Source of the DNA: Fremontodendron californicum
Lineage: Eukaryota; Streptophyta; Magnoliopsida; Malvales; Malvaceae
Direction of reading: 5' to 3'
Assembly (NCBI GenBank): GCA_030761205.1
Contig: JAULJL010000011.1
Coordinates: 17,040,501-17,104,500 of the forward strand
DNA length: 64,000 nt
In this document: positions 33,585 to 46,387 of the stretch, piece after piece
Layout of the letters: each line of letters opens with the position of its first letter
Position numbering within the stretch: the first letter of the stretch is position 1
Made by a program: the position numbers and the translations under genes
The notes under the pieces: model-generated
Databases searched by the model: none
What the model was told of the DNA's origin: nothing
What the model saw: only the letters and a program-made list of their open reading frames with translations

Positions 33585-34430
33585 ATGGAAAATACATTAT
33601 CACTGAGAAGTATACTTGATGCTAATAAGTTAACTAGGCCAAACTTCGTTGACTGGTTTCGCAATGTTAAGATTGTCTTGACACAGGAAAAAAAAGTTTA
33701 TGTTCTTGATGAGCCCATCCCAGATGAGCCTACTGTTGATGCAACTGAGGAGGAGAGGGTGGCTTATAGAGTTTATAGAGATGATCTCATACAAGCAACA
33801 TGTGTGATGTTGGCTAGTATAGCACCCGATCTCCAAAAGTAGCATAAGGCCATGAATGCTTAGAGAACTGTTCGCTAAGGAGAATCGCACTGAGAGATTT
33901 GACATCTCAAAGGAATTGTTCCAAACAAAGATGTCAGAAGGAAGCCCAATAAGGCCTCATGTGCTTAAGATGATAGGGTATATTACCTGACTGGAGCAGA
34001 TTGGATGGGTTATGGATCATGCTCTAAGCATTGATCTAATCCTTACTTCACTGCCTGAAAGCTATTCGCAGTTTGTATTGAACTTCAACCTGAACCACTT
34101 AGAGACTACCCTTTTTGGGTTATTGAATATGCTCACACAGGCCGAGAAAACCATTGTTAATGACAAGTCATCTGCTCACGATATTGAATAGTCTCTTCCT
34201 CTAAACCAAAAGGTAAGAAGAAAAGGAAGACTAGATGGGATGTACCTCCTGCTTAGAAGAGTTTGAAGCCCGATGATGGTGTTGCAAAGGAAGCAAAGGA
34301 TAAGGATAATGTTAACAAAGCTTGCTTCTATTGTGGGAAAATTGGTCATTGGAGGCGCAATTGCAAGGAGTACCTTGAATCTAACAAGGGAAAGAAGCTG
34401 AAAGGAGTTTCAACTTCAGGTATAATATGA
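33585..34430 (+). pseudogene. Copia gag remnant
   Basis: The first 85 codons (33585-33842) begin MENTLSLRSILDANKLT and continue with NFVDWFRNVKIVL, the conserved copia gag (UBN2/DUF4219) start. The frame then meets a TAG at 33840, and homology continues in shifted frames: FDISKELFQTKM, DHALSIDLILTSLPESY, and QFVLNFNLNH near 34070-34090. A nucleocapsid zinc knuckle CFYCGKIGHWRRNC (CX2CX4HX4C) lies near 34323-34365. Several stops (for example at 33860 and 34190) make it non-coding today. After SGI at about 34425 the sequence loses recognisable pol character. Confidence 0.88.
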
Positions 34431-34995
34431 TTTACTCCTCTTGGTATATAATACCTATCATTTGGTACTAAATATGTATGACACATTGTAGGGACCAAAT
34501 TAAATGAGTAGTGAAGCTGGACATGAAGATGGCAACCGAGTTTGATGCTACATCAGAGCTTGCCGATCTTATGGGCTTTTAATAAGACTTTTTAGTTATG
34601 ATTTATTTAGAAACATTTGATGTTTTCATTGGCATTATAGGCCAATGTTGAGGATATTTTATTTTTGTTTTTGAAACACATTGTTTTGTTGGCATAGGAT
34701 GCCATGCTTATTTAGTTTCCTCTTGAATAATTCAGTTATAGAATAGTTCTATAACATAGTCTTATATATTATACAACTTGCAAAGTATTATGAATATTAT
34801 TTAGCTATTTAGCTTAGTGATATGGAATACAAATTGTTATTGAATTAGTCCCTTAACATCTACATATGTAGGATTTAGTGGAAGCTATTAATAACTTTTT
34901 GAATGGTAAAATGTTATGATAAATTGCCATTTTTGAAAAATGCAATTAGTAGGAAACGCTCCATACATGAAAAGATTGCACGTTTATATTAAAGG
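34431..34995. other. Unassigned remainder of the copia insertion
   Basis: About 560 bp with no recognisable protease or integrase. It has TTGGCATTATAGGCCAATG and TTGGCATAGGATGCCATGC phrases and A+T-rich filler. It could be a decayed pol start or 3' region of a deleted copia copy. LTR A follows directly. Confidence 0.4.
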
Positions 34996-37900
34996 TGTCG
35001 CAACCTAAATAAATAACAAGTCTCATCGCAAGACTTTATTATTCGTTAAACGTGACATTAAAAAAAACTGAGGAAAAGTCGACTAAATTCCTCTAAAAAA
35101 TGAAGGTTTTGAAAATGACCTTGAAAAAGACATGGAGTCGCCACCAATCTTTTTTAGCTAGGTGTGATCGGCCACCTATTAAAACCGGTTTTATAAAATA
35201 TTATAAAATTAATTAAAACATTTTTAAAACCAATTTCAAGTCTGCGTTTTAAACCAGAGAAATCAAAGAAACGGGTTCGAGACTCGGTTACGTATGGGGA
35301 AAGATTTGCACCCCCACAACGCCCGTATAAAACGGTACCTTATTAATAATGTGTTATCTCATGTCTCTGTAAAAAAGTCGCATCTAAATTTACTATTTCA
35401 AGTTAATTCCCAATTTAAAGAAAAATAATTCCATTTTTAATTGAAAATGATCCGGAATTTATAAATTCAAAATTTTCCTATATTCCCCAACAAACGTGGC
35501 AAAATATAGAAATTTTTATTAGTTTGGAAAACTTTCCGAATAATTCTTATTTTAAAGAAGATATTCTGTTATTAATGATAATTGATGATATCCTCCCAGC
35601 AAACCCGACAGAGAACTCATGAATTAATTTAACTTGAGAATATCTTTATTTTATTGAAAATCATTACATTTTTGAAAACATTTAAAAAATATGAATATGA
35701 ATATGTATGACATAAATAAAATGACATAGCAAAGTCTAAATAATATAATACAACCTAAATGATATGATATAATTTTAATTTCTTAGCATATTCTAAATGA
35801 AATGAAATATCCTAAGTTATATGATATACTCTAAATAAAATGAAATGTCCTAGGTAACATAATATATTCTATATGAAATGTAATATCCTAAGTCATATGA
35901 TATATTCTAAATGAAATAAAATATCCTAAATGACATTATATATTCTACATGAAATGAAATGACCTAGGTAACATAATATATTCTACATGAAATGAAATGA
36001 CCTAGGTAATATAATATATTCTATATGAAATGAAATAATTTAAATGACGTGGCAAATATGAATGATATGGCATATAATTTTAAATGACATGAAATATAAA
36101 ATAATGCTATCATATAATATGTATGAAAATAAAAATGAAAATAATAATGTACGAACATAGTATATGCTAAATAATATGACAAAAAATAACTAAATAAAAA
36201 GCATAGGATATCATGAAATATTCAAAACCATATAATAAACAATATAACATCAAAAATATAAATCAAAACAATACAATAGGAATTATCATAGCAAAAATCA
36301 CATATTATATAAAATGCAAGAATATGGAAAATGCAATGCATGAAAATGCATTTTTTCCTTTAATTAAGGAAATCCGTATATCTGTAAAGATATCCGGCTA
36401 CCTTAGAAAAATATATCAAATTAAATATTCTAAAACCAAAATACTTTGTGTAGTTTGAAAACAATTTTGAAAAGCTTAGATTAAAAATAAAACATAGCTA
36501 AACCCTTTTTTAAATGGCTCTAATTTTCTAAGTTTAAAATCCCGAACTTGACTACCCTTAACCCGAAACCTAGAAAATCATTTTTAGAGTTTAAAAAGGC
36601 TTAGAAACTACCCTAAGTCAGTAGCTAAACTTCCTAATCAGCCCCCTCTAAGTAACTTAATCAAAACAGAAAAATGATTTTCCTGCAAATTCAATTCTAA
36701 CTCCACTGTCCAGTTTTAAACCACGATTTTTTACCCTATTTTTAAAAATTCTAACAAATCTAAAAAAAATACTGGACACTCAGGACATGTGAAACTACAC
36801 AGAAAAAAAAATCGGCTTAATTTTTTGGTTAAAGATGACGGCCCAGAAAAATTGGGAAAGTACGAGTACTGGGTGAAAAAACTGTTTTGCCAAAACACAT
36901 TTTTGCCTTTGATAAAATCATTTAAAAATCAAAGTAAAAATATTTAAGACTCTCTAAAAGACTCACAAATAGTATCTAACACTTTTGAAAAGTTAGAAGA
37001 AAATTGGCTAAGTAAAAAAAATACAAAGGTAGAATAATCAATTTGACAACTCTTTAATTTTCCAAAAGTGTGCTCAAGAGAGCATGACTTTGAACCATTA
37101 ATTGGCCTAAGTCATAAGTCAAGTGGAAAGGACATAAAATGCGTGAAAAATACAGCAAATATGATGCATGAAATGCATGTGTTCAAACCTAAATGTCATG
37201 AAAAATGCATGGCATCAATAAAATGATCTAGACCTAAATGAACATGCATGGCATTTAATACAACCTAAGTCTAAAATGCATGGATATGCATGGCAAAACA
37301 AACCAATCCTAACATCTAAAATATGCATGGCAATAACACAAACACAAGGCATGCTTAAACCAAATACTCAATCAAATGTCATGAGAATGCAAACCTATCA
37401 ACTAACATAACAAAAATGCACACACAAAGCAAAATAAATGAGGTGGCCGAATGGCCTCAAGTTCCAAGTGAGCAAGGCATTTTCACAAACACTTGATATA
37501 CTAACATACTTTACTAAAACATAACACTCAAATCATGCAAATATAAAGTAGAGGTATGAAAACCAACAAGCATTTTCACAAACACATGGATTACAAAATA
37601 TAAAACATAAACAAACTTAAACATTTTGAAAACAGAAAATCAAAAATGCAAAAACATGATAATAGACTCATAAATGGAAATAAACAAGAAACCAAATTAA
37701 AACAAGCTTCAAGTCTATGTAGTAGAAGAAGATTTAAAGCATCAAGACTTATTTAATATCGAAAATAACAAAAAATAACAAAACAAAACAGCAACTAAAA
37801 CATAAAAAAAAAATAGATGGACCACTCGGTCATGTCAAAGTACCAAGGAGAAAAAAATATTTCAAGAGTTTTTATAAGAAAAGATAAAGAAAGAACCTAT

Positions 37901-39819
37901 AGAAGACCATTAAAAACACTTATTTAAAAAGAAAAATAAAAAGAAACTCACCAAAATAATAATCAAAACAGCAAATCAAGAATGGAAAATCAAAGAAAGT
38001 GCAAGAGTATTGTCTCTAGAAGCTATCTTTCAAGCTTTTTCTCTTCAAACTTTCTTTTCATTTCTAAACTTTTCTTTTTGCTTTGCAACAATGGAGAGAA
38101 AATCAGCCAAAAGCAAGACAGAATAGAGAAAATGGGAGTGCTGAAAATGAAAAAAAATAATCCCCCTTGTAGTGGCCGAACCCCCCTCTCTCATAAGCTA
38201 CGATGTTGTCATTTTTCCTCCAACCAATCCAAGGGCTATTGATCCAAGATGTTTAAAATATGAAATTATCACCCTTAGATTATGCTATAAGCTATCCATA
38301 ATTACAGCTGTTCAAGAATCTTAAGCCATTATGTTGACACTCTCCCTCTTCATGCATTGGTCCATGTGGCTTATTTGCAAAGGCTTGATCAAAAAATCAC
38401 TAACTAACTCTTCATTTTTGGCCTCTTGATTAAAAAATCAGAAAACTCCTTCCCCTCCTTGGGCCATGGCCAGCCAACCCTCCTTCCTCCAGCCCAAGTT
38501 TGATTTTTTTGAAAAGCAAGAAAAGCCATTTTCGGTATCTTGGATAAAATGACATTTTTGCCCCCCGAATGCAAATAAATGGCAAACGGACTCCAAATTA
38601 AAATTTTCTTTTTTCAATACTTTCAAAATAATAAAAAATTGAATTCTGGAAGTTTTCAAAATTTTTCGAGTCCATTTGCTATTTATTTGGATTTTTTCTT
38701 CCAAAATTGGCCTTTTATGCCCCCAAAATTTACCATTTTTTAAACGAGCTCCAGATCAAGATTTTTCTTCACCAATCTCTTCCAAATAATTTAAAAGTTT
38801 GATCTGGAAGTTTTATAATTTTTGGAACTCATTTGGTATTTTTTTCGGGATTTAACTTCTTAAATTACTGCATAGGGGGCCTGGGATTTGGCCATTTTGC
38901 AAACAAACTCCGAATCAAGATTTTCTTTTTCCAATCTCTTCCAAATAATTTAAAAATGATATTTTCAAATTTTTATAATTTTTGGAGTTCATTTGCTATT
39001 TTTTCGGGATTTATCTTTTTGAATTACTACATAGGAGACCCGGAATTTGGCCATTTTGCAAACGAACTCCGAATCAAGATTTTCTTTCGCCAATCTCTTC
39101 CAAGTGATTTAAGAATGAGATTTGCAATTTTCAGAATTTTTGGAGTTCATTTGCTATTTTTCCCAAATTTTCCAATTTTGCCTTTTTACTTCTGAAACCC
39201 GATTTTGCTCAAAACAAGTCCGATTTTTATATTTTCTTCAAACTGAGCCGTGGGCTATCCTTTTTAAATCACTCCTAATCCATTAGGTACTGATTCAGGC
39301 CATTTCTGTAATTCTTCCCAATTTCACCGAAATCCACCAAAAACCCTAATTCTCGATTTTCTTCCGGATTGACTTTTCTTTCAGTTTTTCTTTCAAGTGG
39401 CTTCTCCATTACCCGTAGTCAGATCTTATCTTTCATTTGGAACCTTCAATTTTGACCAATTCGATCGTTTAAGCACTTTTCCCCAAATTTCTCGGATTAG
39501 GGTTTCCTTTCAACTGAATCTCCATATCCCAACTTTCAAACTCCATATCTTTCGATATAGACCTCGGATTATCAAAATTCTTTCACCATTTTTCAATTGA
39601 ACTTCAAATATTGATTTTGAAAGTGGGTTGACTTTTTTTAGCAGTTGACTTTTCGAGGTTGAATTTTTAGGGTTGACTTTTTTCAAGTTTGACTTTTTAT
39701 GCTCGCCCTCTTAAACTAAGTCTCGGAGTACCACCGACAGGATGAAAAAAGTCTTTTTACATTATGAAACATCAATTTAGTACCTGTTTTAGTGGTCCGG
39801 ACAAAATTAAGTGTCTACA
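34996..39819 (-). mobile_element. 3' LTR of Tat/Ogre-type element 'A'
   Basis: A 4,824-bp LTR: TGTCGCAACC at 34996 and AAGTGTCTACA ending at 39819 (coding sense TGTAGACACTT...GGTTGCGACA). A polypurine tract follows at once on the right, so this is the 3' LTR of a minus-oriented element. Its left flank is copia DNA. It contains the conserved R/U5 block (34996-35340), CATTT-type repeats (35700-36060), the GGCCGAATGGCC palindromic motif at about 37443, and 159-bp tandem units (38720-39180). Against LTR B it is collinear but clearly diverged and lacks B's 147-bp duplication. No genes: the frames inside are spurious. Confidence 0.88.
38720..39200. repeat. ~159-bp tandem units in LTR A (about 3)
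   Basis: The marker GG(A)ATTTGGCCATTTTGCAAA starts at 38883 and 39042 (159 bp apart), with a more diverged unit before it (AAATTTACCATTTTTTAAAC near 38727). Confidence 0.85.
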
Positions 39820-39836
39820 ACTACCCCTCTTTGACT
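39820..39836 (-). other. Polypurine tract of element A
   Basis: The minus strand reads CAAAGAGGGGTAGT immediately before the LTR start TGTAGACAC, an almost pure A/G run as expected for the plus-strand primer. Confidence 0.85.
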
Positions 39837-40085
39837 ATTGCTGAAAATCATGAATTAGGCAAAGATAAACAAACACTAATTTTGTCCGGTTAGTGAAATC
39901 AAATGTGAAGAGAAGGGAAGGGGTTTTCTCTTTTTTCATTTTTTTTTATTTTTTATTTTTTCATTTTTTCAATTTTTTGTTTTTGAAAAAGCTGTACACT
40001 AAAGATTTTGTCCTTAAATTGAGTTCGCTGACTAATCAAGGCTCGACCTATCTTAAGGAAACGAGTTCGATTTTCAAAATGAAAA

Positions 40086-41030
40086 TTATGCCCGGAGGTC
40101 TTAAAAATAGTGCCCGGAGGCTTTATCCATGAAAAAATGCGCTGTATGCGACTTTAAAAATGATGCCCGGAGGTCTTAAGAATAGTGCCTGGAGGCCTTA
40201 TCCATGAAAAAAATGCAATGTATGCGACTTTAAAAATGATGTTCGGAGGTCTTAAGAATGGTGCCCGGAGGCTTTACCTGTCATTTGGAAAAAAGTATGC
40301 CCGGAGGTCTTTAAAAATGGTGCCCGGAGGCCTTATCCGTGAAAAAAATGCTTTGTATGTGACTTTAAAAATGATGCCCGGAGGTCTTAAAAATAGTGCT
40401 CGGAGGCCTTACCTGTCATTTGGAAAAAATTATGCCCGGAGGCTTTACCTGTCATTTGGATAAAATTATGCCTGGAGGCCTTATCCGTGAAAAAATATGT
40501 TGTATGCGACTTTAAAAATGATGCCCGGAGGTCTTAAAAATGGTGCCTAGAGGCCTTACCTGTCATTTGGAAAAATTATGCCCGGAGGACTTTAAAAATG
40601 GTGCCAAGAGGCCTTATCCGTGAAAACATGCGCTGTATGCGACTTTAAAAATGATGCCCGGAGGTCTTAAAAATGGTGCCCGGAGGCCTTACCTATCATT
40701 TGGAAAAAATTATGCCAGAGGAATTTAAAAATGGTGCCCGGAGGCCTTATTCGTGAAAAAAATGCGATGTATGCGACTTTAAAAATGATGCCCGGAGGTC
40801 TTAAAAATGATGCCCAGAGGCCTTACCTGTCATTCGAAATAAATTTTGCTCGGAGGACTTTAAAAATGGTGCCCGGAGGCCTTATCCGTGAAAAAAATAC
40901 ACTGTATGCGACTTTAAAAATGATGCCCAGAGGTCTTAAAAATGGTGCCCGGAGGCCTTACCCGTAATTTGGAAAAAATACGCTGTATGTGACTTTAAAA
41001 ATGATGCCCGGAGGTCTTAAAAATGGTGCT
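40086..41030. repeat. Satellite-like array with 134-bp higher-order repeat in element A
   Basis: The basic unit of about 22 bp is (G/A)TGCCCGGAGG(T/C)CTTA. Units are arranged in a composite with ACCTGTCATTTGGAAAA and TCCGTGAAAAAATGC.CTGTATGCGACTT linkers. TATGCGACTTTAAAA recurs at about 40145, 40221, 40356, 40502, 40636, 40770, 40905 and 40985. The central spacings are 134-146 bp, with 77-80 bp truncated units at both ends. Long frames here (PGGL.REKNA.YATLKMMPGGL) are translations of the repeat, not proteins. Confidence 0.9.
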
Positions 41031-41039
41031 TTGAATAAT

Positions 41040-41560
41040 TGTTGAAAATTAACCTGAAGATTTTGAGAAGATGCGAATGCTTTTTGATGCTGGTGCAAAT
41101 GATTAACAGGATACAGATACTTCATATTGGAAATGCAAATATAAATGTTTTTAATTGATGCAAATGTTTCTTGATGCAGTTGCAGATGTTGGATAAGATG
41201 CAAATGCTTCATGGTGTATATGCAAATGGCTTAGATTGATGCAAATGCTTATTGATACAGAAGCAGATGTTGAATAAATGCAGATGCTTCTAAATGATGC
41301 AAATGAAAATGATCCTCTAATAATGCAATTACTTCTCAGAAGGATGCAAAGGTCAGTAATGTGCAAATGCTTCTTTATGATGCAAATGCAAAAATTGGTG
41401 TTAACGCAACTACGTCATGGAATGATGCAGATGCAAAGATTGGCATTATGTAAATGCAAGGATTTGACAACGTGCAGAATGCTTCTACATGATGCAAATG
41501 CAAAGATCGATAATGATGCAAACGCTTCATGAAAAGATGCAAATGCCCCTGATCATTTTT
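41040..41560. repeat. GATGCAAATGCTTC-type short repeats
   Basis: About 20 imperfect copies of GATGCAAATGCTTC or GATGCA(A/G)ATG at irregular 20-45 bp spacing, following the 134-bp array. Element B keeps only traces (49676-49745). Confidence 0.8.
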
Positions 41561-44500
41561 CTAGATTTTGGCTTAGCCTTTCCAATTCATTTTTCCTTTT
41601 AAAATCAGAGTATATCTTCAATTCATTTTGGCTATTCTCTTTGCCCCAACAGTTTTCAAACTCTCATCAACAGAGGTCTGAAACGGGTTCTATTTCTTCT
41701 TATCATATCTGGAAGTCAAGACCTATCCTAGCAATTCTATACCTTTGGATTAGAAAAACCCTTCTCTCATGTCAATATCAAGAATTGGTGCTTCAAAAAA
41801 TATCTTTATTTGTTTTCTCATTTTGAAAACTTTTGAACAAAAAATATTAACCCCAACAATGTGTGATGTACAAATCTTTTGAAGACTGATGATCATTGTT
41901 AAAAACTTCTCTAAGTATCAATCTGGGTTTTTCAATTTGAATTGGCAATGCTTGGTATAACAAGATTTTGGTTGATCAAAGGAAATTTCATAACAAGAAT
42001 GTATGTCCCTTCTAGGCTAAAAAATGGAACAGGTTTTTATAAATCATGAATTCATTGAAAATAAAACAAATTCAACATTCTTTTAGTTTTCATATCAAGG
42101 CATTTTGACAAGTGTCAAGATTGGCTGGTATGTTTAAACTGGAAAGTTTAATCTTGGAGGGAAAAAATCTCAGTTTTTGAAGTCAATCCTCCGAATAGAG
42201 CTAATAATTTGGGAAGTTCCAGAATTCCTAGATGTTCCTTGATGACTACTTCTTCAAGATGATTTTCTCTTTTGTGGTATCGGCACTATCATAGATGGCA
42301 TCGGAAATTCCCATTTTACTCTAGACCGCTTATTTTTGGGTTTTCGCCCTAGAGTCTCCTTCTTTCTCCTTTTTTCATTGTTTTACCGCGCACTTGAGAA
42401 TTCTAAATTCTTCCTTAGTGAAATGAGAATTCGATGAGATGGGATAAAATCTGAGGAAAAACCCTTCAAGTTGAATATTCATGCTTGATCAAAATGGGCT
42501 TTTAAAGCACGTAATGTAAGCCACGGCTCGGGGTTCAAGAAGAAAGGATAAATAGGCCCAAAATATGTGTTTGAGGGTAATTAGATCAAGGATCATTTCT
42601 TGAGGAGAATTCTCTTTGAAGCTTTTCTCCCTTCTTGGACATTTCTTTCCTTTTTACTTTTGCTCTTTTTTCTTCTTTTCTTTTGGCTTTCATTTGCCAC
42701 ACTTTTTCGCAAACTTTTTCTTTTTTCTTCTTGGCTTTCATTTCGCCATCTTTTCCTTTTCTTTTTTTTGACAGAGTGAGCCCATATTTATTCGACGCTC
42801 CATTTGCTTTGTATCTGTCTTTGAGCCAGGACTTATTCCTCCATTATCTTTAAAAAGATCCTTCCTCGAATTTTCCCCTCAGTGTAGAGGGTGATCCTTG
42901 ATCAGGGTTCAAAGAAAAAAGAATTTTTTTGGCTCAAAATGGGTGACTATGGATAATTTCCTTTTTTTTTTTGCGAATGGGATTTGAAATATGGCCATTC
43001 ATCATATCAAGCACAAATATTCTCATTGAAAAGCAATCCCCAGGGAAATAGATAATCAAAATTTCATTTTGCACTTTGGAATCATCCGAATTCTCATATG
43101 CATGATATCACAATTTTTCTTCTTTTTTGCTGTTTTTTCATCGCATGCCCCAATGATTCATGCGTTAGTCCATCCTTATTCACCATGTATCCATCATTTT
43201 CACATATGATGCCCCAATTTGATTAACCATGAGAGTTTGTATCAACAAGGAACATAGCAAGTCTAGGTCTATTTTGAAAAGGCTGATTTTCAAATCTGAG
43301 TTCTTTAAAGAGACAAAGAAAATATGACCTAAAAATGGGTTTTCTCCCAAACATGGGATAATCTAGTTTAATCATTGTGCCCCAGGGTGTCAATCATGAA
43401 GTGATATTTGGGAAATTGGTGTTTTGTGGTTGTTGAAAATGACATGAATGGTTTTGGCACAACCTTGACACACATCAAATTACCATGATCTAAATTCTTG
43501 AAAGAAATTCTCATTTGTTTGAATTTCAAGGAGTTCGAAAAAATTTCGAAAGTTCGTTCCTTTGTTCATAGCCTAGACTAGGATCTACATCTTTTCTTAT
43601 TCTATGATGACAATGGTTTTATGAAGTTCAATCATTCATATTCCTTGAAGCATTAGGTCTTTCAAGTGTTCTCGATTAAGGGGTTTTAGGCCTAGGATGC
43701 TTTAAAGAGAGGGTAGAAGGTGTCGCAACCTACAAAAAATAACAAGTCTTATCGCAAGACTTTATTATTCGTTAAGTGTGACATTAAAAAACACCGAGAA
43801 AAAGTCGACTTCATTCCTCTAGAAAAATGAAGGTTTTGAAAATGACCTTGAAAAGGACATGGATCGCCACCAATCTTTTTTAGCTAGGTGTGATCGGCCA
43901 CCTATTAAAACCGGTTTTATAAAATATTTTAAAATTAATTAAAACATTTTTAAAACCAATTTCAAGTCTGCGTTTTAAACCCGAGAAATCAAAGAAACGA
44001 GTTCGGGACTCAGTTACGTGTGGGGAAGGACTAGCACCCCCACAACGCCCGTATAAAACGGTACCTTATTAATCGTGTGTTATCTCAAGTGCGGTAAAAA
44101 AGTCGGTTTTAAATTTAGTATTTCAAGTTAATTTCCAATTTAACGAAAAAAAAAATTCATTTTTAATTGAAAATGATCCGGAATTTATTAATTCAAAATT
44201 TTCCTATATTCCCCAACAAACTTGGAAAAATATAGAAATTTTTATTAGTTTGGAAAACTTTCTGAATCATTCTCATTTTAAAGAAGATATTCTGTTATTA
44301 ATGATAATTGATGATATCCTCCCCAGCAAACTCGGTAGAGAACTCATGAATTATTTTAACTCGGGAGTATCTTTATTTTATTGAAAATCATTACCTTTTT
44401 GAAAACATTTTAAAAATATGAATATGAATATGTATGACATAAATAAAATGACATAGCAAAGTCTAAATATTATAATGCAACCTAAATGATATGATATGAT

Positions 44501-46090
44501 TTAAATGTCTTAGCATATTCTAAATGAAATGGAATATCCTAAGTTATATGATATATTCTAAATGAAATGAAATGACCTAGGTAACATAATATATTCTATA
44601 TGAAATGTAATATCCCAAGTCATAAGATACATTCTAAATGAAATAAAATGACCTAGGTAACATAATATATTATATATGAAATGTAATATCCTAAATGACA
44701 TAATATATCCTAAATAAAATGAAATGACCTAGGTAACATAATATATTCTACATGAAATGAATTAATTTAAATGACATGGCAAATATGAATGATATGGCAT
44801 ATAATTTAAATGACATGGAATATAAAATAATGCTATCATATAATACGCATGAAAATAAAAATGAAAATAATAATGCATGAACATAGTATATGCTAAATAA
44901 TATGATAAAAAAATAACTAAATAAAAAGCATAGGATATCATGAAATATTCAAAACCATATGATAAATAATATAACATCAAAAAATATAAATCAAAATAGT
45001 AACAATACCATAGGATTATCATAGCAAAAATCATATATTATATAAAATGCATGAATATGGAAAATGCAATGCATGAAAATGTATTTTTTCCTTTAATTAA
45101 GGAAATCCGTATATCTAAAAAGATATCCGGCTACCTTTGGAAAATATATCAAATTAAATATTCTAAAACCAAAATACTGTGTGATTGTTCGAAAACAATT
45201 TTGAAAAGCTTAGATTAAAAATAAAAACTTGGCTAAACCCTTTTTTAAATGGCTCTAATTTCTTAAGTTTAAAATCCCGAAATTGACCGCCCTTAACCGA
45301 ATACTTAAAAAATCATTTTTAGAGTTTAAAAAGGCTTAGAAACTATACTAAGTCAGTAGCTACACTTCCTAATCAGCCCCCTCTAAGTAACTTAATCAAA
45401 ACAAAAAAATGATTTTCCTTCAAATTCAATTATGACTCCATTGTCCAGTTTTAAACCATGATTTTTTACCCTATTTTTAAAAATTCTAAAAAAATCTAAA
45501 AAAAAGATACTGGAGACTCAGGACATGTAAAACTACATGAGAAAAACTCGACTTAATTTTTTGATTAAAGATGACTGCCTAGAAAAATCAAGAAAGTACG
45601 AGTACTGGGTAAAAAAACTGTTTTGCCAAAACACATTTTTGCCTTTGATAAAATCATTTAAAAATCAAAGTAAAAATATTTAAGACTCTCTAAATGACTC
45701 AGAAGCAGTAGCTAGCACTTTTGAAAAGTTAGACAAAAATTAGCTAAGTAAAAAAAATCACAAAGGTAGAATAATCAATTTGACAACTCTTTAATTTTTC
45801 ACAAGTATGCTCAAGAGAGCATGACTTTGAATCATTAATTGGCCTAAGTCATAAGTCAAGTGGCAAGGACATGAAATGCATGAAAAATACAGCAAATATG
45901 ATGCATGAAATGCATGATTTTAAACCTAAATGTCATGAAAAATGCATGGCATCAATAAAATGACTTAGACCTAAATGAACTTGCATGACATTTAATGCAA
46001 CCTAGGTCTAAAATGCATGGATATGCATGGCCAGACAAACCAATCCTAACATCTAAAATATGCATGGCAATAACACAAACACAAGGCATG

Positions 46091-46387
46091 CTTAAACCAA
46101 ATACTCAATCAAATGTCATGCAAATGCAAACCTATCAACTAACATAACAAAAATGCACACACAAAGCAAAATAAATGAAGTGGCCGAATGGCCTCATGTT
46201 CCAAATAAGCATGGCATTTTCACAAACACTTGATATACTTAAACCAAATACTCAATCAAATGTCATGTAAATGCAAACCTATCAACTAAAATAGCAAAAA
46301 TGCACACACAAAGCAAAATAAATGAGGTGGCCGAATGGCCTCATGTACCAAGTAAGCATGGCATTTTCACAAACACTTGATATACTA
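46091..46387. repeat. 147-bp tandem duplication in LTR B
   Basis: AAACCAAATACTCAATCAAA starts at 46094 and 46241. Each copy ends with GTGGCCGAATGGCCTCATGT and CACAAACACTTGATATACT. LTR A has one copy (about 37355-37500). The matching part of B's 5' LTR is outside the window. Confidence 0.92.

Larger units (their letters stand above)
29014..34995 (+). mobile_element. Ty1/copia element, 3' part displaced
   Basis: The 5' LTR (29014-31249) is followed one base later by the initiator-tRNA-Met primer site, a long leader and a broken copia gag. It is inserted in E2 on the left. On the right it is interrupted by the Ogre-type LTR A at 34996. No protease, integrase or RT is recognised before that point, only about 560 bp after the gag zinc knuckle, and no 3' LTR is seen. 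Confidence 0.8.
39820..43721 (-). mobile_element. 3' UTR region of element A, interrupted by element B
   Basis: About 3.9 kb of non-coding sequence upstream (in element sense) of the polypurine tract. It parallels 48884-51120 of element B: both have a GCCCGRAGGTCTT array, the TTGATCAAAATGGGCTTTTA region (42486 and 50636) and the GGCCATTCATCATATCAAGC region (42993 and 50999). Beyond 43112 A carries about 600 bp with no counterpart in B's coding side, then is cut at 43722. A's coding region should therefore lie beyond B, outside the window. Frames such as 42635-42853 are compositional. Confidence 0.75.

Noticed and set aside
40185..40967. Open frames encoding a repetitive PGGL/KMMPGGL protein
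   Set aside because: Direct translation of the 134-bp array. The period is not a multiple of three and the frame breaks with each composite, so there is no sign of coding constraint.
43113..43721. Possible separate insertion in the element A 3' UTR, since B lacks it
   Set aside because: No termini or duplications seen. Length variation of the 3' UTR between sister elements explains it equally well.
44762..45034. Tyr/Phe/Leu-rich minus frame, also seen at 62724-62963
   Set aside because: Homologous LTR positions of element B. Composition-driven, with no known protein.
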